Both the position numbers and the translations under genes were made by a program. A model generated the notes under the pieces. It was not told the DNA's origin and searched no databases. It was given only the letters and a program-made list of their open reading frames with translations. From NCBI RefSeq assembly GCF_032191465.1, contig NZ_JAQOUE010000001.1:2697501-2761500 (forward strand): a DNA stretch of 64,000 nucleotides, written 5' to 3'. Every line of letters starts with the position of its first letter. Position 1 is the first letter of the stretch. Below are positions 27,330 through 35,700 of this stretch, piece by piece. Source of the DNA: Candidatus Nitronereus thalassa (lineage in GTDB: Bacteria > Nitrospirota > Nitrospiria > Nitrospirales > UBA8639).

Positions 27330-27379
27330 TTCGAATTCCCGAACGTCTTCATGGTTAGACACAGGAGGTGTGTTTCCGG

Positions 27380-27934
27380 ATGAATCATTTCACCCCACAC
27401 GAGCCACATGAGACTCCCGAGGGCTTTTCTACCCCCGTGGGTTCTCGACGGACATTTTTTCAATGGGTGACGGGCGCCATTGCTGGTGTGATTGGTTTAA
27501 GCCTGGCGATCCCTTTAGCCGGGTATTTTATTTCCCCGGCATTGACTCGACGCAAACAATCGTGGGTGTCAATTGGAAAGGTTGAAGACCTTCCGGTCGG
27601 GATTCCCAAAACACTTGATTATGGCATGACGATAAAAGATGGTTGGATGGAAACCAAGACGATCAAAGCGGTGTGGGTGGTTCGTCAGCCCGACGATCAG
27701 GTCAAAGTATTTTCGCCGATTTGTCCTCATTTGGGGTGTGGCTTTCGTTGGAATCAGCAGGATAGCCAATTTACGTGTCCCTGCCATGGGAGTGTCTACG
27801 ATCCAATGGGAAAAGTATTAGGGGGGCCGGCGCCGCGTTCCTTAGATGAGTTGCCTTCGAAGATAGAGGATGGGGAGCTTAAGGTGATCTACAAAGAATA
27901 TAAATCGGGATTGTCTAAGCAAGTGGAGTTGTAA
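27380..27934 (+). CDS. Rieske iron-sulfur protein of a cytochrome bc complex
   Basis: 184 aa from ATG 27380, with AGGAGG 11 nt upstream (in-frame GTG at 27368 is possible). One N-terminal membrane helix (GAIAGVIGLSLAIPLAGYF, about 32-50), preceded by SRRTFF, anchors the protein. The 2Fe-2S cluster ligands are Cys115/His117 (CPHLGCGF) and Cys133/His136 (CPCHGSVYD); Cys120 and Cys135 can form the stabilising disulfide. GGPAPRSL follows as usual. It carries electrons from quinol toward the cytochrome c domain of the next gene, 3 bp downstream, with which it forms the complex. Confidence 0.93.
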   Translation: MNHFTPHEPHETPEGFSTPVGSRRTFFQWVTGAIAGVIGLSLAIPLAGYFISPALTRRKQSWVSIGKVEDLPVGIPKTLDYGMTIKDGWMETKTIKAVWVVRQPDDQVKVFSPICPHLGCGFRWNQQDSQFTCPCHGSVYDPMGKVLGGPAPRSLDELPSKIEDGELKVIYKEYKSGLSKQVEL

Positions 27935-27937
27935 CGC

Positions 27938-29263
27938 GTGGCTGGTCGAATCTATTCATGGTTGGACAGCCGTTTAAGGTTGAAGCCAATCGAAAAAACT
28001 CTTCTTGATGAGCCGATCCCTGGGGGGGCGAGTTGGAATTATGTGTTTGGCTCAGCCACATTATTTTTGTTTGTCCTCCAAGCCATCACGGGAATGTTCC
28101 TGGCCGTCTATTATGTACCCTCTCCGGATCACGCCTATGATACGGTTCAGTTCATTCAACAAGAGGTATTGTTTGGTTGGTTTGTGCGCGGCCTCCATCA
28201 TTGGGGCGCTTCGGCCATCATGTTAGCGATTGGGTTGCATATGCTTCAGGTGTTTTTTGATGGAGCGTATAAACCGCCTCGAGAATTGATGTGGATGGTA
28301 GGAGTAGTGTTGTTCCTCATCATGATGGCATTCGGGTTCACGGGGTATCTTTTGCCATGGGATCAAAATGCGTATTGGGCGACACAAGTTGGGATCAATA
28401 TGGCCGGGACGGTGCCCATCATCGGAGATTTTATTGTTCATGTTCTCCGCGGTGGCGAGATGTTGGGTGCGCTAACCTTGTCTCGATTTTTTGCGATCCA
28501 TGTATTGATTTTGCCTTCAATCATTATCTTTGGAATCATGCTGCACCTCTTTATTCTGCGACGTGTAGGTCCTGCTGGGCCATGGGATGAAGCCAGGGCG
28601 AAGCAAGGCAGTGAAACGTTTTATCCTCGACAGGTCTATATGGATGCCGTGGTCATGTTGGGGATCTTTATTGTCGTTGGGGTACTCGCCGCGACGATTG
28701 AATTTCCTTTGGCAGATAAAGCTGACCCAACAGACAATTCTTTTATGCCGGTTCCCGAATGGTATTTTTTATTCTATTTCCAATTGCTCAAATATTTTCA
28801 TGGCCCCTTTGCCCCACTGGCCACCTGGATTCTCCCATCAATCTTTTTTATCGGTCTGTTCCTCTTGCCATTTTTTGACCGCCATCCGGAACGACGAATC
28901 TCGAGGAGGCCCGTCACCTTAGGGGCGGGTATGGCATTTCTCACAGGCATGTTTGTCCTGCTTGGGATTTCCCTAAATGATTTGTATGCGGTCCCTAAGA
29001 CGGATCCATCTGTCATTCGTGGCCAAGAGTTGGTGGAAAAGCATTCTTGTAAAACCTGCCATCGAATTCATGGCGAAGGTGGGGCGATTGCTCCGGACCT
29101 CTCCTTCGTGGCTGATCGCCGACCTGATCGGGAATGGCACTTAAAACATTTCCTCGATCCTCCCTCCATGTCTCCTGGGTCCTTCATGCCTAAATTCCCC
29201 CTCACTGAAAAGGAACGAAATGATCTTACGAGCTATATGCTGACGCTAAAAAGCGGTGCGTGA
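27938..29263 (+). CDS. Cytochrome b fused to a C-terminal cytochrome c domain
   Basis: 441 aa from GTG 27938. The N-terminal 8-helix cytochrome b has haem ligands in RGLHHWGA and GLHMLQ (His87/88 and His101) and, two helices later, in FAIHVL and MLHLF. The quinol-site motif PEWYFL is present (about residue 274). The last 80 residues form a cytochrome c with CKTCH (Cys371, Cys374, His375) and a candidate Met ligand in SFMPKF (Met417). So one polypeptide replaces separate cytochrome b and c1. With the Rieske gene just upstream it makes a two-gene quinol:cytochrome c oxidoreductase. Confidence 0.93.
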   Translation: MAGRIYSWLDSRLRLKPIEKTLLDEPIPGGASWNYVFGSATLFLFVLQAITGMFLAVYYVPSPDHAYDTVQFIQQEVLFGWFVRGLHHWGASAIMLAIGLHMLQVFFDGAYKPPRELMWMVGVVLFLIMMAFGFTGYLLPWDQNAYWATQVGINMAGTVPIIGDFIVHVLRGGEMLGALTLSRFFAIHVLILPSIIIFGIMLHLFILRRVGPAGPWDEARAKQGSETFYPRQVYMDAVVMLGIFIVVGVLAATIEFPLADKADPTDNSFMPVPEWYFLFYFQLLKYFHGPFAPLATWILPSIFFIGLFLLPFFDRHPERRISRRPVTLGAGMAFLTGMFVLLGISLNDLYAVPKTDPSVIRGQELVEKHSCKTCHRIHGEGGAIAPDLSFVADRRPDREWHLKHFLDPPSMSPGSFMPKFPLTEKERNDLTSYMLTLKSGA

Positions 29264-29321
29264 GTCGATGGTTTTGTGTGGACTTTTACGGCGCAGATTA
29301 TGAGGTCGGTATAGGTGTGGT

Positions 29322-29687
29322 GTGACCATAAAAAATAGTCGATGGTTGAGGGTAGCTGTTTTACTGCTGGCGATAATCCTTGGGCTGTTTTTTGCCTTAG
29401 CGGGATTATCAAAGATAATGAATCCAGAGAGACATGTTGAAATATTCATACAATGGGGCTACCCCTCGTGGTTCGTCTATTTCACTGGAGTGGTGGAAAT
29501 CGGCGGAGCCGTGCTGTTGTTGGTTCGATCTCTACGATTATTTGGCGTGGCGGTATTGGGAATCACCATGTTGGTCGCGACCCTGACGCATTTTCAGGCT
29601 GGTGAAATAGCGGCGGTGCCAGTTCCGTTGACACTATTGTTTTTGACTGGGGCGTTAGGTGTGTTAGAGCGGAAGAGATCGGGCTGA
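29322..29687 (+). CDS. DoxX-like membrane protein
   Basis: 121 aa from GTG 29322. Four hydrophobic helices are evident. The first carries the DoxX-style ALAGLSKIMNPE, then GVVEIGGAVLLLV and a final PLTLLFLTGALGVLE. DoxX/DoxD-like proteins are small inner-membrane proteins linked to quinone or thiol redox chemistry in some species, but most have no proven role. It follows the cytochrome genes by 58 bp and may be co-transcribed. Its 3' end carries half of an inverted repeat shared with the convergent small-protein operon. Confidence 0.75.
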   Translation: MTIKNSRWLRVAVLLLAIILGLFFALAGLSKIMNPERHVEIFIQWGYPSWFVYFTGVVEIGGAVLLLVRSLRLFGVAVLGITMLVATLTHFQAGEIAAVPVPLTLLFLTGALGVLERKRSG

Positions 29688-29719
29688 AAATCTGGAGGAG
29701 TGCGAATAGCCCGATCTCT
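29674..29719. other. Inverted repeat at the convergent doxX / small-operon end
   Basis: 12-bp perfect arms AGAGATCGGGCT (29674-29685) and AGCCCGATCTCT (29708-29719) with a 22-nt loop, overlapping the last codons of the DoxX gene. There is no T-run on either side, so it is at best a weak bidirectional terminator. Confidence 0.45.
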
Positions 29720-29747
29720 ATCCTGGGGTTTGTGGGTAGTTCGTTGT

Positions 29748-30206
29748 TTATTCTATTTGTGATGACCAATCAGTTTCGTGGCTTCGAAAGGCCAAGGATC
29801 CTTGGCCAAGGTCCTCATGTTCTCGCTTAGGAAAATTTTCCTTAAAAATTTCCGCTATGAGAGCATCCATTTTATGGGATGGATGCTGAATGTAAGGAGC
29901 TGTCATCGTAAAGAGCCTTCCATGAGGTGTTCTCTGTAGTCCAGAATCTACCATGAGTGTCTCCATCATGATGTCAGATATTGGGACCTTGGGGTGCTCT
30001 GAGGCGCGGAACAAATTTATTCGCAAATCAAGCTCACGAAGTTTTTCAACCTGATACAACTCCAGACCTGAATCAGTTGATAAACTAAATAACTCTTGTC
30101 CTACGGAAATGACCGGCCATGCCATGAACAGGATGAGGCTGATCACTAACGTCGAGAAAATCGAAGTTCTAGATCGGTAAAGTGTCGTAGTCGTTGTGGT
30201 GTTCAT
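29748..30206 (-). CDS. Small exported protein of unknown function (third gene of the sigma-54 operon)
   Basis: 152 aa, no family recognised. An N-terminal signal sequence (positive TLYRSR, then hydrophobic IFSTLVISLILFMAWPVISV, cleavage plausible after about residue 36) predicts export to the periplasm. The mature part is short, with a Leu/Arg-rich helix (YQVEKLRELDLRINLF), several His and Met residues (HPSHKMDALIAEIF) and no cysteine. The ATG overlaps the stop of the 58-aa gene (ATGA), so the two are translationally coupled. Conserved spacing in the operon supports a real gene. The function may relate to whatever the neighbouring kinase senses. Confidence 0.65.
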   Translation of the reverse strand: MNTTTTTTLYRSRTSIFSTLVISLILFMAWPVISVGQELFSLSTDSGLELYQVEKLRELDLRINLFRASEHPKVPISDIMMETLMVDSGLQRTPHGRLFTMTAPYIQHPSHKMDALIAEIFKENFPKREHEDLGQGSLAFRSHETDWSSQIE

Positions 30207-30379
30207 GATGATTGATCTCCATCTCTGTCCGTAATTGAATCGGGCTGTTCCTCAGATTTGTTCAAGAGTTTATTGGCTTTGTCTAATGTTTCCCTAGCTT
30301 TTTTACAAAGTTCGTGGGCATATGAATGACAGGAGTGAGTGGATCTTTCCATTTCCTGTTCATTATTATCTTTGTTCAT
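30203..30379 (-). CDS. 58-aa protein with a Cys/His cluster (second gene of the sigma-54 operon)
   Basis: A short gene: ATG at 30379 with GGAAGGATAG upstream, TGA at 30203-30205 overlapping the next ATG. It encodes 58 residues, hydrophilic, without a signal peptide, so probably cytoplasmic. Residues 15-25 read HSCHSYAHELC, giving Cys17, His18, His22 and Cys25, a possible metal- or redox-responsive site, followed by a charged helix (KKARETLDKANKLLNK, about 26-41). No family is recognised. Coupling to the exported-protein gene and placement in the operon are the main support. Confidence 0.55.
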   Translation of the reverse strand: MNKDNNEQEMERSTHSCHSYAHELCKKARETLDKANKLLNKSEEQPDSITDRDGDQSS

Positions 30380-30437
30380 CAACTATCCTTCCATCGTATT
30401 ACCGGATTTCATCAGACCTGCTATCCCCTGTCTCACC

Positions 30438-30776
30438 TCAGAAGGAAAACAAGGTAAATCCATCCTTGCCAAGGGGGTTGGGTAACGGTGCCCAAGAACC
30501 TGCCTGTGTGTATTCCGAACCCAAGAGGAGTCCCTCGATCGGTCTTGGGCTAGGACTGATATTTTGGATCGGCGCGTTTTTTAACAATGGTGTTTGGGTC
30601 GCCAGCCAATCATTTCCTTTTATGGAATTTTTTTTCATGGTTTGGGCCATCTGATTTTCTTGAGACAGACCTTGGCCGAGAAATACCCTCCACTCTTGAG
30701 CCAGCACGGATGAGACATTGAGAAAGATTGTCGCCGTGATGATTAGGGCTGTGAAGTATGAGGTTGTATGTTTCAT
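30438..30776 (-). CDS. Small exported protein of unknown function (first gene of the sigma-54 operon)
   Basis: 112 aa from ATG 30776, which has GAGGAGC 6 nt upstream; an in-frame ATG at 30815 falls about at the predicted transcription start and is unlikely. Signal peptide: MKHTTSY, then hydrophobic FTALIITATIFLNVSSVLA, with cleavage likely at LA-Q. The mature part (about 86 aa) is Gln/Asn/Pro-rich, has no cysteine, and ends in aromatic GFTLFSF. No family is recognised. It is the first gene behind a -24/-12 promoter, followed 58 bp later by the 58-aa gene. Confidence 0.65.
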   Translation of the reverse strand: MKHTTSYFTALIITATIFLNVSSVLAQEWRVFLGQGLSQENQMAQTMKKNSIKGNDWLATQTPLLKNAPIQNISPSPRPIEGLLLGSEYTQAGSWAPLPNPLGKDGFTLFSF

Positions 30777-30826
30777 GGTGTTGCTCCTCGGTTTGATGTT
30801 CGAGCCACGTTTCATACCCTAGTTAG

Positions 30827-30842
30827 AGCAATCACAATGCCA
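30827..30842 (-). promoter_or_regulatory. Sigma-54 (-24/-12) promoter of the small-protein operon
   Basis: On the minus strand the sequence TGGCATTGTGATTGCT has GG and GC separated by exactly 10 nt, matching TGGCAC-N5-TTGCW at all but two bases. The predicted start is near 30816, about 40 nt before the first gene. The sigma-54 activator gene lies 370 bp upstream on the same strand. Dyads GTTGC-N9-GCAAC (30891-30909) and AATTTC-N11-GAAATT (30976-30998) are possible activator sites. Confidence 0.75.
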
Positions 30843-31209
30843 AAAAGATCAAAAACCAAAAAACGGAATAAATGTCTTTACAAATAACAAGTTGCAAGAA
30901 TGGGGCAACAAGAGATCGCAGGAGAAACCTTTGTGGCCTCTGTGATACTTCGTGGCCCGTGAAATGCCGTAGCAAAATTTCGTTGAATTATAGAAATTGT
31001 CGCCGCAGCACCTCACTCGCCAACGCGAACCCGTTCCCTACCTTTGTAGCCTTCGGTGGAATGGGCTCGGCTGGGCCAGCTACTGTCTTTTTCGGGCTGG
31101 GCAAGTAAGGGGAATGAAGAGACAGGATTCTTGGATATTGATTTAGGACGGTTAAGATCGTGCAGCTACGGGTAGGGGAAGGAATTAAAGGAAGGACGGA
31201 AAACTGTAT
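30843..31209. other. Spacer between the response regulator gene and the sigma-54 promoter
   Basis: About 370 bp with no credible gene. It contains the two candidate activator dyads noted with the promoter and a stretch near 30995-31110 that reads through as a 78-codon open frame with no start context or protein-like composition. No terminator is seen after the response regulator gene. Confidence 0.5.
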
Positions 31210-32703
31210 CTACAGTGGGAGTGTTGGTTTCTTAATATTCAATTTCTTCATCCGCGAACGAAGAGTGCTGGGGTTCAATCCCAGGATTGACCCCGCACCG
31301 CGTTGGCCCTCGATCAGCCAATTGGTGTGTTTAAGAACAACGAGAATATGATCACGCTCGATTTCTTCAAGGGTGGCAAGCCTCCTGGAGACGCCATCAC
31401 GGTGGCGCGATTTTTCAGATGCGAAGTTCCGGAGTTCAGGAAGGTCATTCATGGTGAGGGCTTCTTCTTGAGCCAAGATCACGGCACGTTCGATCGTATT
31501 TTCAAGTTCCCGAACGTTTCCAGGCCAGTGGTAGGCCTCAAACGCATTCATCGCTTCTTGCGAGACAGTATCTATGTGTTTCCCGATTTTGGTTGAAAAC
31601 TTTTTGAGGAAATGCGCGACCAAAACGCCAATATCTTCTTTTCGATCTCGAAGGGGCGGACTCGTAATGGGGAATACATTGAGTCGGTAATATAAATCTT
31701 CACGAAAATTTCCTGTGTTGACCATGTTTGCTAATTCTCGATTGGTGGCTGCAATGACACGAACATTCACTTTAGTAGTGTGGGGATTGCCGAGTCGTTC
31801 GAATTCCCCTTCTTGGAGAACCCGTAGGAGCTTAGCTTGCAGGTCAAGAGGCAGTTCGCCAATCTCATCCAAGAAAATAGTGCCCTTGTCGGCCAGTTCA
31901 AATCGGCCGATTTTTTTTGCCAATGCCCCCGTGAAAGCGCCTTTCTCGTGACCAAACAATTCGCTTTCAATTAAATTACTTGGTAGGGAAGCGCAATTCA
32001 CTTTGACCAAAGGGCGGTCGCTTCGCTTGCTGCGGTTGTGCACGGCTCGTGCCAGTAGCTCTTTCCCGGTTCCCGATTCACCGAGAATCAGAACCGAGGC
32101 ATCCGTAGGCGCGACTTGCTCAATTTGAGCGAGTACCCTCTTCAAGGTTTTTCCCCGGCTTACGATGTCGGCAAAGTTGTGTTCGAGCTGTATTTCTTCT
32201 CGGAGATAAGTGTTCTCGGCTTGCAACTGCGCTTTTAATTGCTCGACTTCACTGAGCGCAGTTTGGAGTTCTGCCGTTCGCTCAGCGACCCGTTGTTCGA
32301 GGTGCCGTTGAAGAGAGCGGAGTTTGAGATGTGTGGTGACGCGGGCCAGCACTTCTTCGTGTTGTATGGGCTTGGTGACATAATCAACCGCGCCGACTTG
32401 AAATCCCTTCACCTTGTCGAGTGTTTCAGCCAAGGCCGTCATAAAGATAACCGGTATATCGTTGGTGGCGGGATCAGCTTTTAGCCGTTGGCATGTCTCA
32501 AAGCCATCTAGACCCGGCATCATGACATCCAGTAGGATCAAATCAGGCTGTGTGGAAAACACTTGCTCAATGGCACTTAACCCATCTGTGGCGACAAATA
32601 CTTCATAGCCCTGCTTGTCAAACACCTGAACTAAGATTTCGAGATTCGTGGGGGTGTCGTCCACCAACAGGATCGATGGTTTGTGAGAGGAAATGAGTGT
32701 CAT
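31210..32703 (-). CDS. NtrC-class sigma-54-dependent response regulator
   Basis: 497 aa. A receiver domain (1-125; acidic pair Asp15/Asp16, phospho-acceptor Asp59 in LILLDVMMPG, Lys in TKP) is joined by a coiled coil (about 130-175) to an AAA+ sigma-54 activation domain. This has Walker A GESGTGKE near 207, the sigma-54 contact loop GAFTGA near 253 and Walker B GTIFLDEIGELP. A Fis-type helix-turn-helix (LGLNPSTLRSRMKKL) forms the C-terminus. It needs ATP to open sigma-54 promoters. The start overlaps the hybrid kinase stop by 4 bp, so that kinase is its likely partner. The good -24/-12 site just downstream is a likely target. Confidence 0.93.
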   Translation of the reverse strand: MTLISSHKPSILLVDDTPTNLEILVQVFDKQGYEVFVATDGLSAIEQVFSTQPDLILLDVMMPGLDGFETCQRLKADPATNDIPVIFMTALAETLDKVKGFQVGAVDYVTKPIQHEEVLARVTTHLKLRSLQRHLEQRVAERTAELQTALSEVEQLKAQLQAENTYLREEIQLEHNFADIVSRGKTLKRVLAQIEQVAPTDASVLILGESGTGKELLARAVHNRSKRSDRPLVKVNCASLPSNLIESELFGHEKGAFTGALAKKIGRFELADKGTIFLDEIGELPLDLQAKLLRVLQEGEFERLGNPHTTKVNVRVIAATNRELANMVNTGNFREDLYYRLNVFPITSPPLRDRKEDIGVLVAHFLKKFSTKIGKHIDTVSQEAMNAFEAYHWPGNVRELENTIERAVILAQEEALTMNDLPELRNFASEKSRHRDGVSRRLATLEEIERDHILVVLKHTNWLIEGQRGAGSILGLNPSTLRSRMKKLNIKKPTLPL

Positions 32704-35700
32704 TTTGGTTTGCCTAAGAATGGTTTTAAGAATTCGCCGAGTTGTTTCATTTGGAACGTATGGGCATAGACCTTTAGTTCTTTTGTAAAGTTGGCATATT
32801 GAGGGTCCATTTGGTCAATGGCCTCTATCTGTTTTCGAACTTCCAGAATCTGCCCTTTTTTTACCATCTCATACAATGTTTGAAGAACATTGGGTGGAGG
32901 GGTCGGTACGGCTCGGTTTTCCTGGGAACTCCTATTGGCCACCGAGCCTTCTGTCGCATATTCCCATGTAACATTCGCATGTTGTTCAAGCGCTTCGAGT
33001 AGGTCCTGTTCTCGGATGGGTTTCGATAAGAACGCATTACATCCGACATTAAGGCTTTCCTGGCGGCTGTGGTCGAAGGCGCTGGCGGATAAGGCGATAA
33101 TGACCGTACTGGAAAATTCAGACATGGCTCGCAAGGCTGAGGTCGCCGCAAGTCCGTCCATGACAGGCATGATGAGGTCCATGAAAATGATGTCAGGATG
33201 GTGCCTCTTGGCCATCAGGATTCCTTCTTCACCATTGGCAGCTTCTTGTACGGTAAATCCTTTGGGTTTGATTAGATTCGCGAGGACCGATCGATTCTCC
33301 AACTTATCGTCGATGACTAAGACGCTGGTTGGGCCTTTGCGAATTCCAATAATCCGTCGTCGGTCGGGGGTTTTGCCGATGGAAGGTTGGAGTACGAGCG
33401 GCAGTGGAATCGAAAACCAAAAACGACTTCCTTCTCCCAGCGTGCTGTCCACTTCCAGTTTTCCACCCATCAGTGCTACTAGCTTGTTCGTGATGGTCAG
33501 TCCTAGGCCTGTTCCTTCGACTTGTCGTTGGGGATCAGTGACCTGTTGAAACGGGAGAAAAATATCTTTGAGGTGTTCTGGCGCAATTCCGATCCCTGTG
33601 TCTTCAACAAGAAATCGTAAGACTTGAGAGTCTTGAGTATTTGATTCTTGAGATATCGTGAATGCCACCTCACCGTGGTCCGTAAACTTGACGGCATTGC
33701 CTAATAAATTTAAGAGCACCTGGCGTAATCGTTTTTCATCTCCTTGAACTTCTTTGGGGAGAGATTCCGGAAAATGGCAATGAAAGGTTAGTCCGGCTTG
33801 ATCTGCCCGAACCTTAATGATCTCGGTGATGGTTTTTAAAAATTCTGGGAAATGAAAAGTGGTGGGGAGCAGTTCGAGCTTTTGCGCTTCGATTTTTGAA
33901 AGATCAAGGATGTCGTTAATTAACATGAGTAAATGTTCGCCGCTTCGGTGAATGACATCAAGCCCCGACCGCTGATCTTCAGATATCGTGGGATCTCCCT
34001 TCAAGATTTGTGCATACCCGAGAATGCCGTTGAGGGGAGTCCGCAGTTCATGGCTCATGTTCGCTAAAAACTCGCTTTTGGCGCGATTCGCGGATTCTGC
34101 GGCTTCCTTGGCGCGTTGTAATGCCTGTTCACCACGTTCACGTTCCGCAATTTCTTCCTGTAGCCGAGCATTGGTCGAGGTCAGTTCAGCCGTCCGGTCC
34201 CTGACTCGTTGCTCCAATTGGGTTTGAGCCTGGTGCAATTCCTCCTCACTGGCCTTTCGTTCGAAGGCATTCGCAAAAATTTCTCCAACAATCCTGAGGA
34301 GATCGACGATATCCTTATCCCATCGCTTTTCTTCTTTAATGGAATCGAGTCCTAAAAATCCCATGAGTTTGCCTTGGCACACCAATGGGATGAGAATGGC
34401 GGATTGAACCGGGTCAATCTTCAAAAACAGTTCGCGTTCTACCTCGGCTTCAGGGGGTAAGTCGCTTATCCGGGGAACCAGGACGGGTTCGAGTTTGCGA
34501 AGCTCACCAATTCCCCAAGGGACGGCCGTTACCGGAATATTTTGAAATTCAGGCCCGAGTTCTTGAAACCCCTCGGTTTCCCATTCATGGGTCGCGCTGA
34601 TGGTGTTGCCATCTTTCGAGAGTAAGAAGACAAAGCCTCGTTCTATACCCACAAACTGGCCGATGGTTTTCAGCGCTCCGCAAATGTGATGATCGATCTC
34701 AGAAACAGGCAAATTAATGAGTTTCGTTGAGATCGTGGCGATTAAATCTTCAAAGCGAAGACGTTCTTCAAGAGCAGTCTGCACGCGTTTTCGCTCAAAA
34801 AACGTTCGCAACATTTCGGATAATGAGTTGATGAGTTTCCGTTCTTCACTTGAGAACGGACCTTCCTGAAGGATCGGACGTTTTTCGAGATAACAAATTT
34901 CCAACAGACCGCAAGTACCATCCTCCGTTGAGAACTCTGCCTGCTGCATCCAGTCCGTGGGCTGAAAATTCTTAGTAGCAACTTTGAGACCCCCATAAGA
35001 TATCCGAGCTCCGGTAATCGTGGGGTATTGCCATGCCTCGCACAAGAGGGGAAGAAGTTCCCGCATGATTTCTTGAGGTGAGGCTGAGGGATGTTGAATG
35101 AGCCGGGCCGTATGATGAAGCGCTGTCAGTTCCCGGACGCGGCTGCCTAAATCTTCCATCAGCCCATAGGCTTCTTCTTGAATGCGCTGTCGTTCGAGTG
35201 ACTCAAACGTATGCGACACAAAGTCAGCGATAGAACTGCTAAATTGTTGTTCATCCAAACTCCAAACACGGGGTGGGCCAACATGTTCGTGACAGAGCAC
35301 GCCAATGGTATGCCCTTGCTCGAAGATGGGAGAATCCATCATGGAGGTAATACCCTGAATATCAAGATATCCCTGAGCAAACTCGTTGGTTCGTGGGTCT
35401 GAGGGAGCATCATTGGCGGCAATCGTCAAGTTCTCGCCAAGTGCCGAAAAATAGCGAGGGTATTGTTCGATAAAGAGTTTCGCGCCCTGATCGTGAATGC
35501 CTTTGCTGCGTTCATAGATATCCAGACATGTGAGATGGGTTTTTTCAGGATTCAACATCCAGATGCTGACTCGCTCGACTTCTAAAGTGTCAGCGACCAA
35601 CTGCGTGACACGTTGACAAACCGTGTTGCGAGAGGAGAATGATCCGCGAACCAAACTCAATAAGGCCGCTTGGTGTTGAATGGTTCGATCCCGACTGCGT

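Noticed and set aside
30872-31108. 78-codon open frame between the regulator gene and the sigma-54 promoter
   Set aside because: No ribosome site, unusual composition, opposite strand to the flanking genes and overlapping the likely activator-site region.
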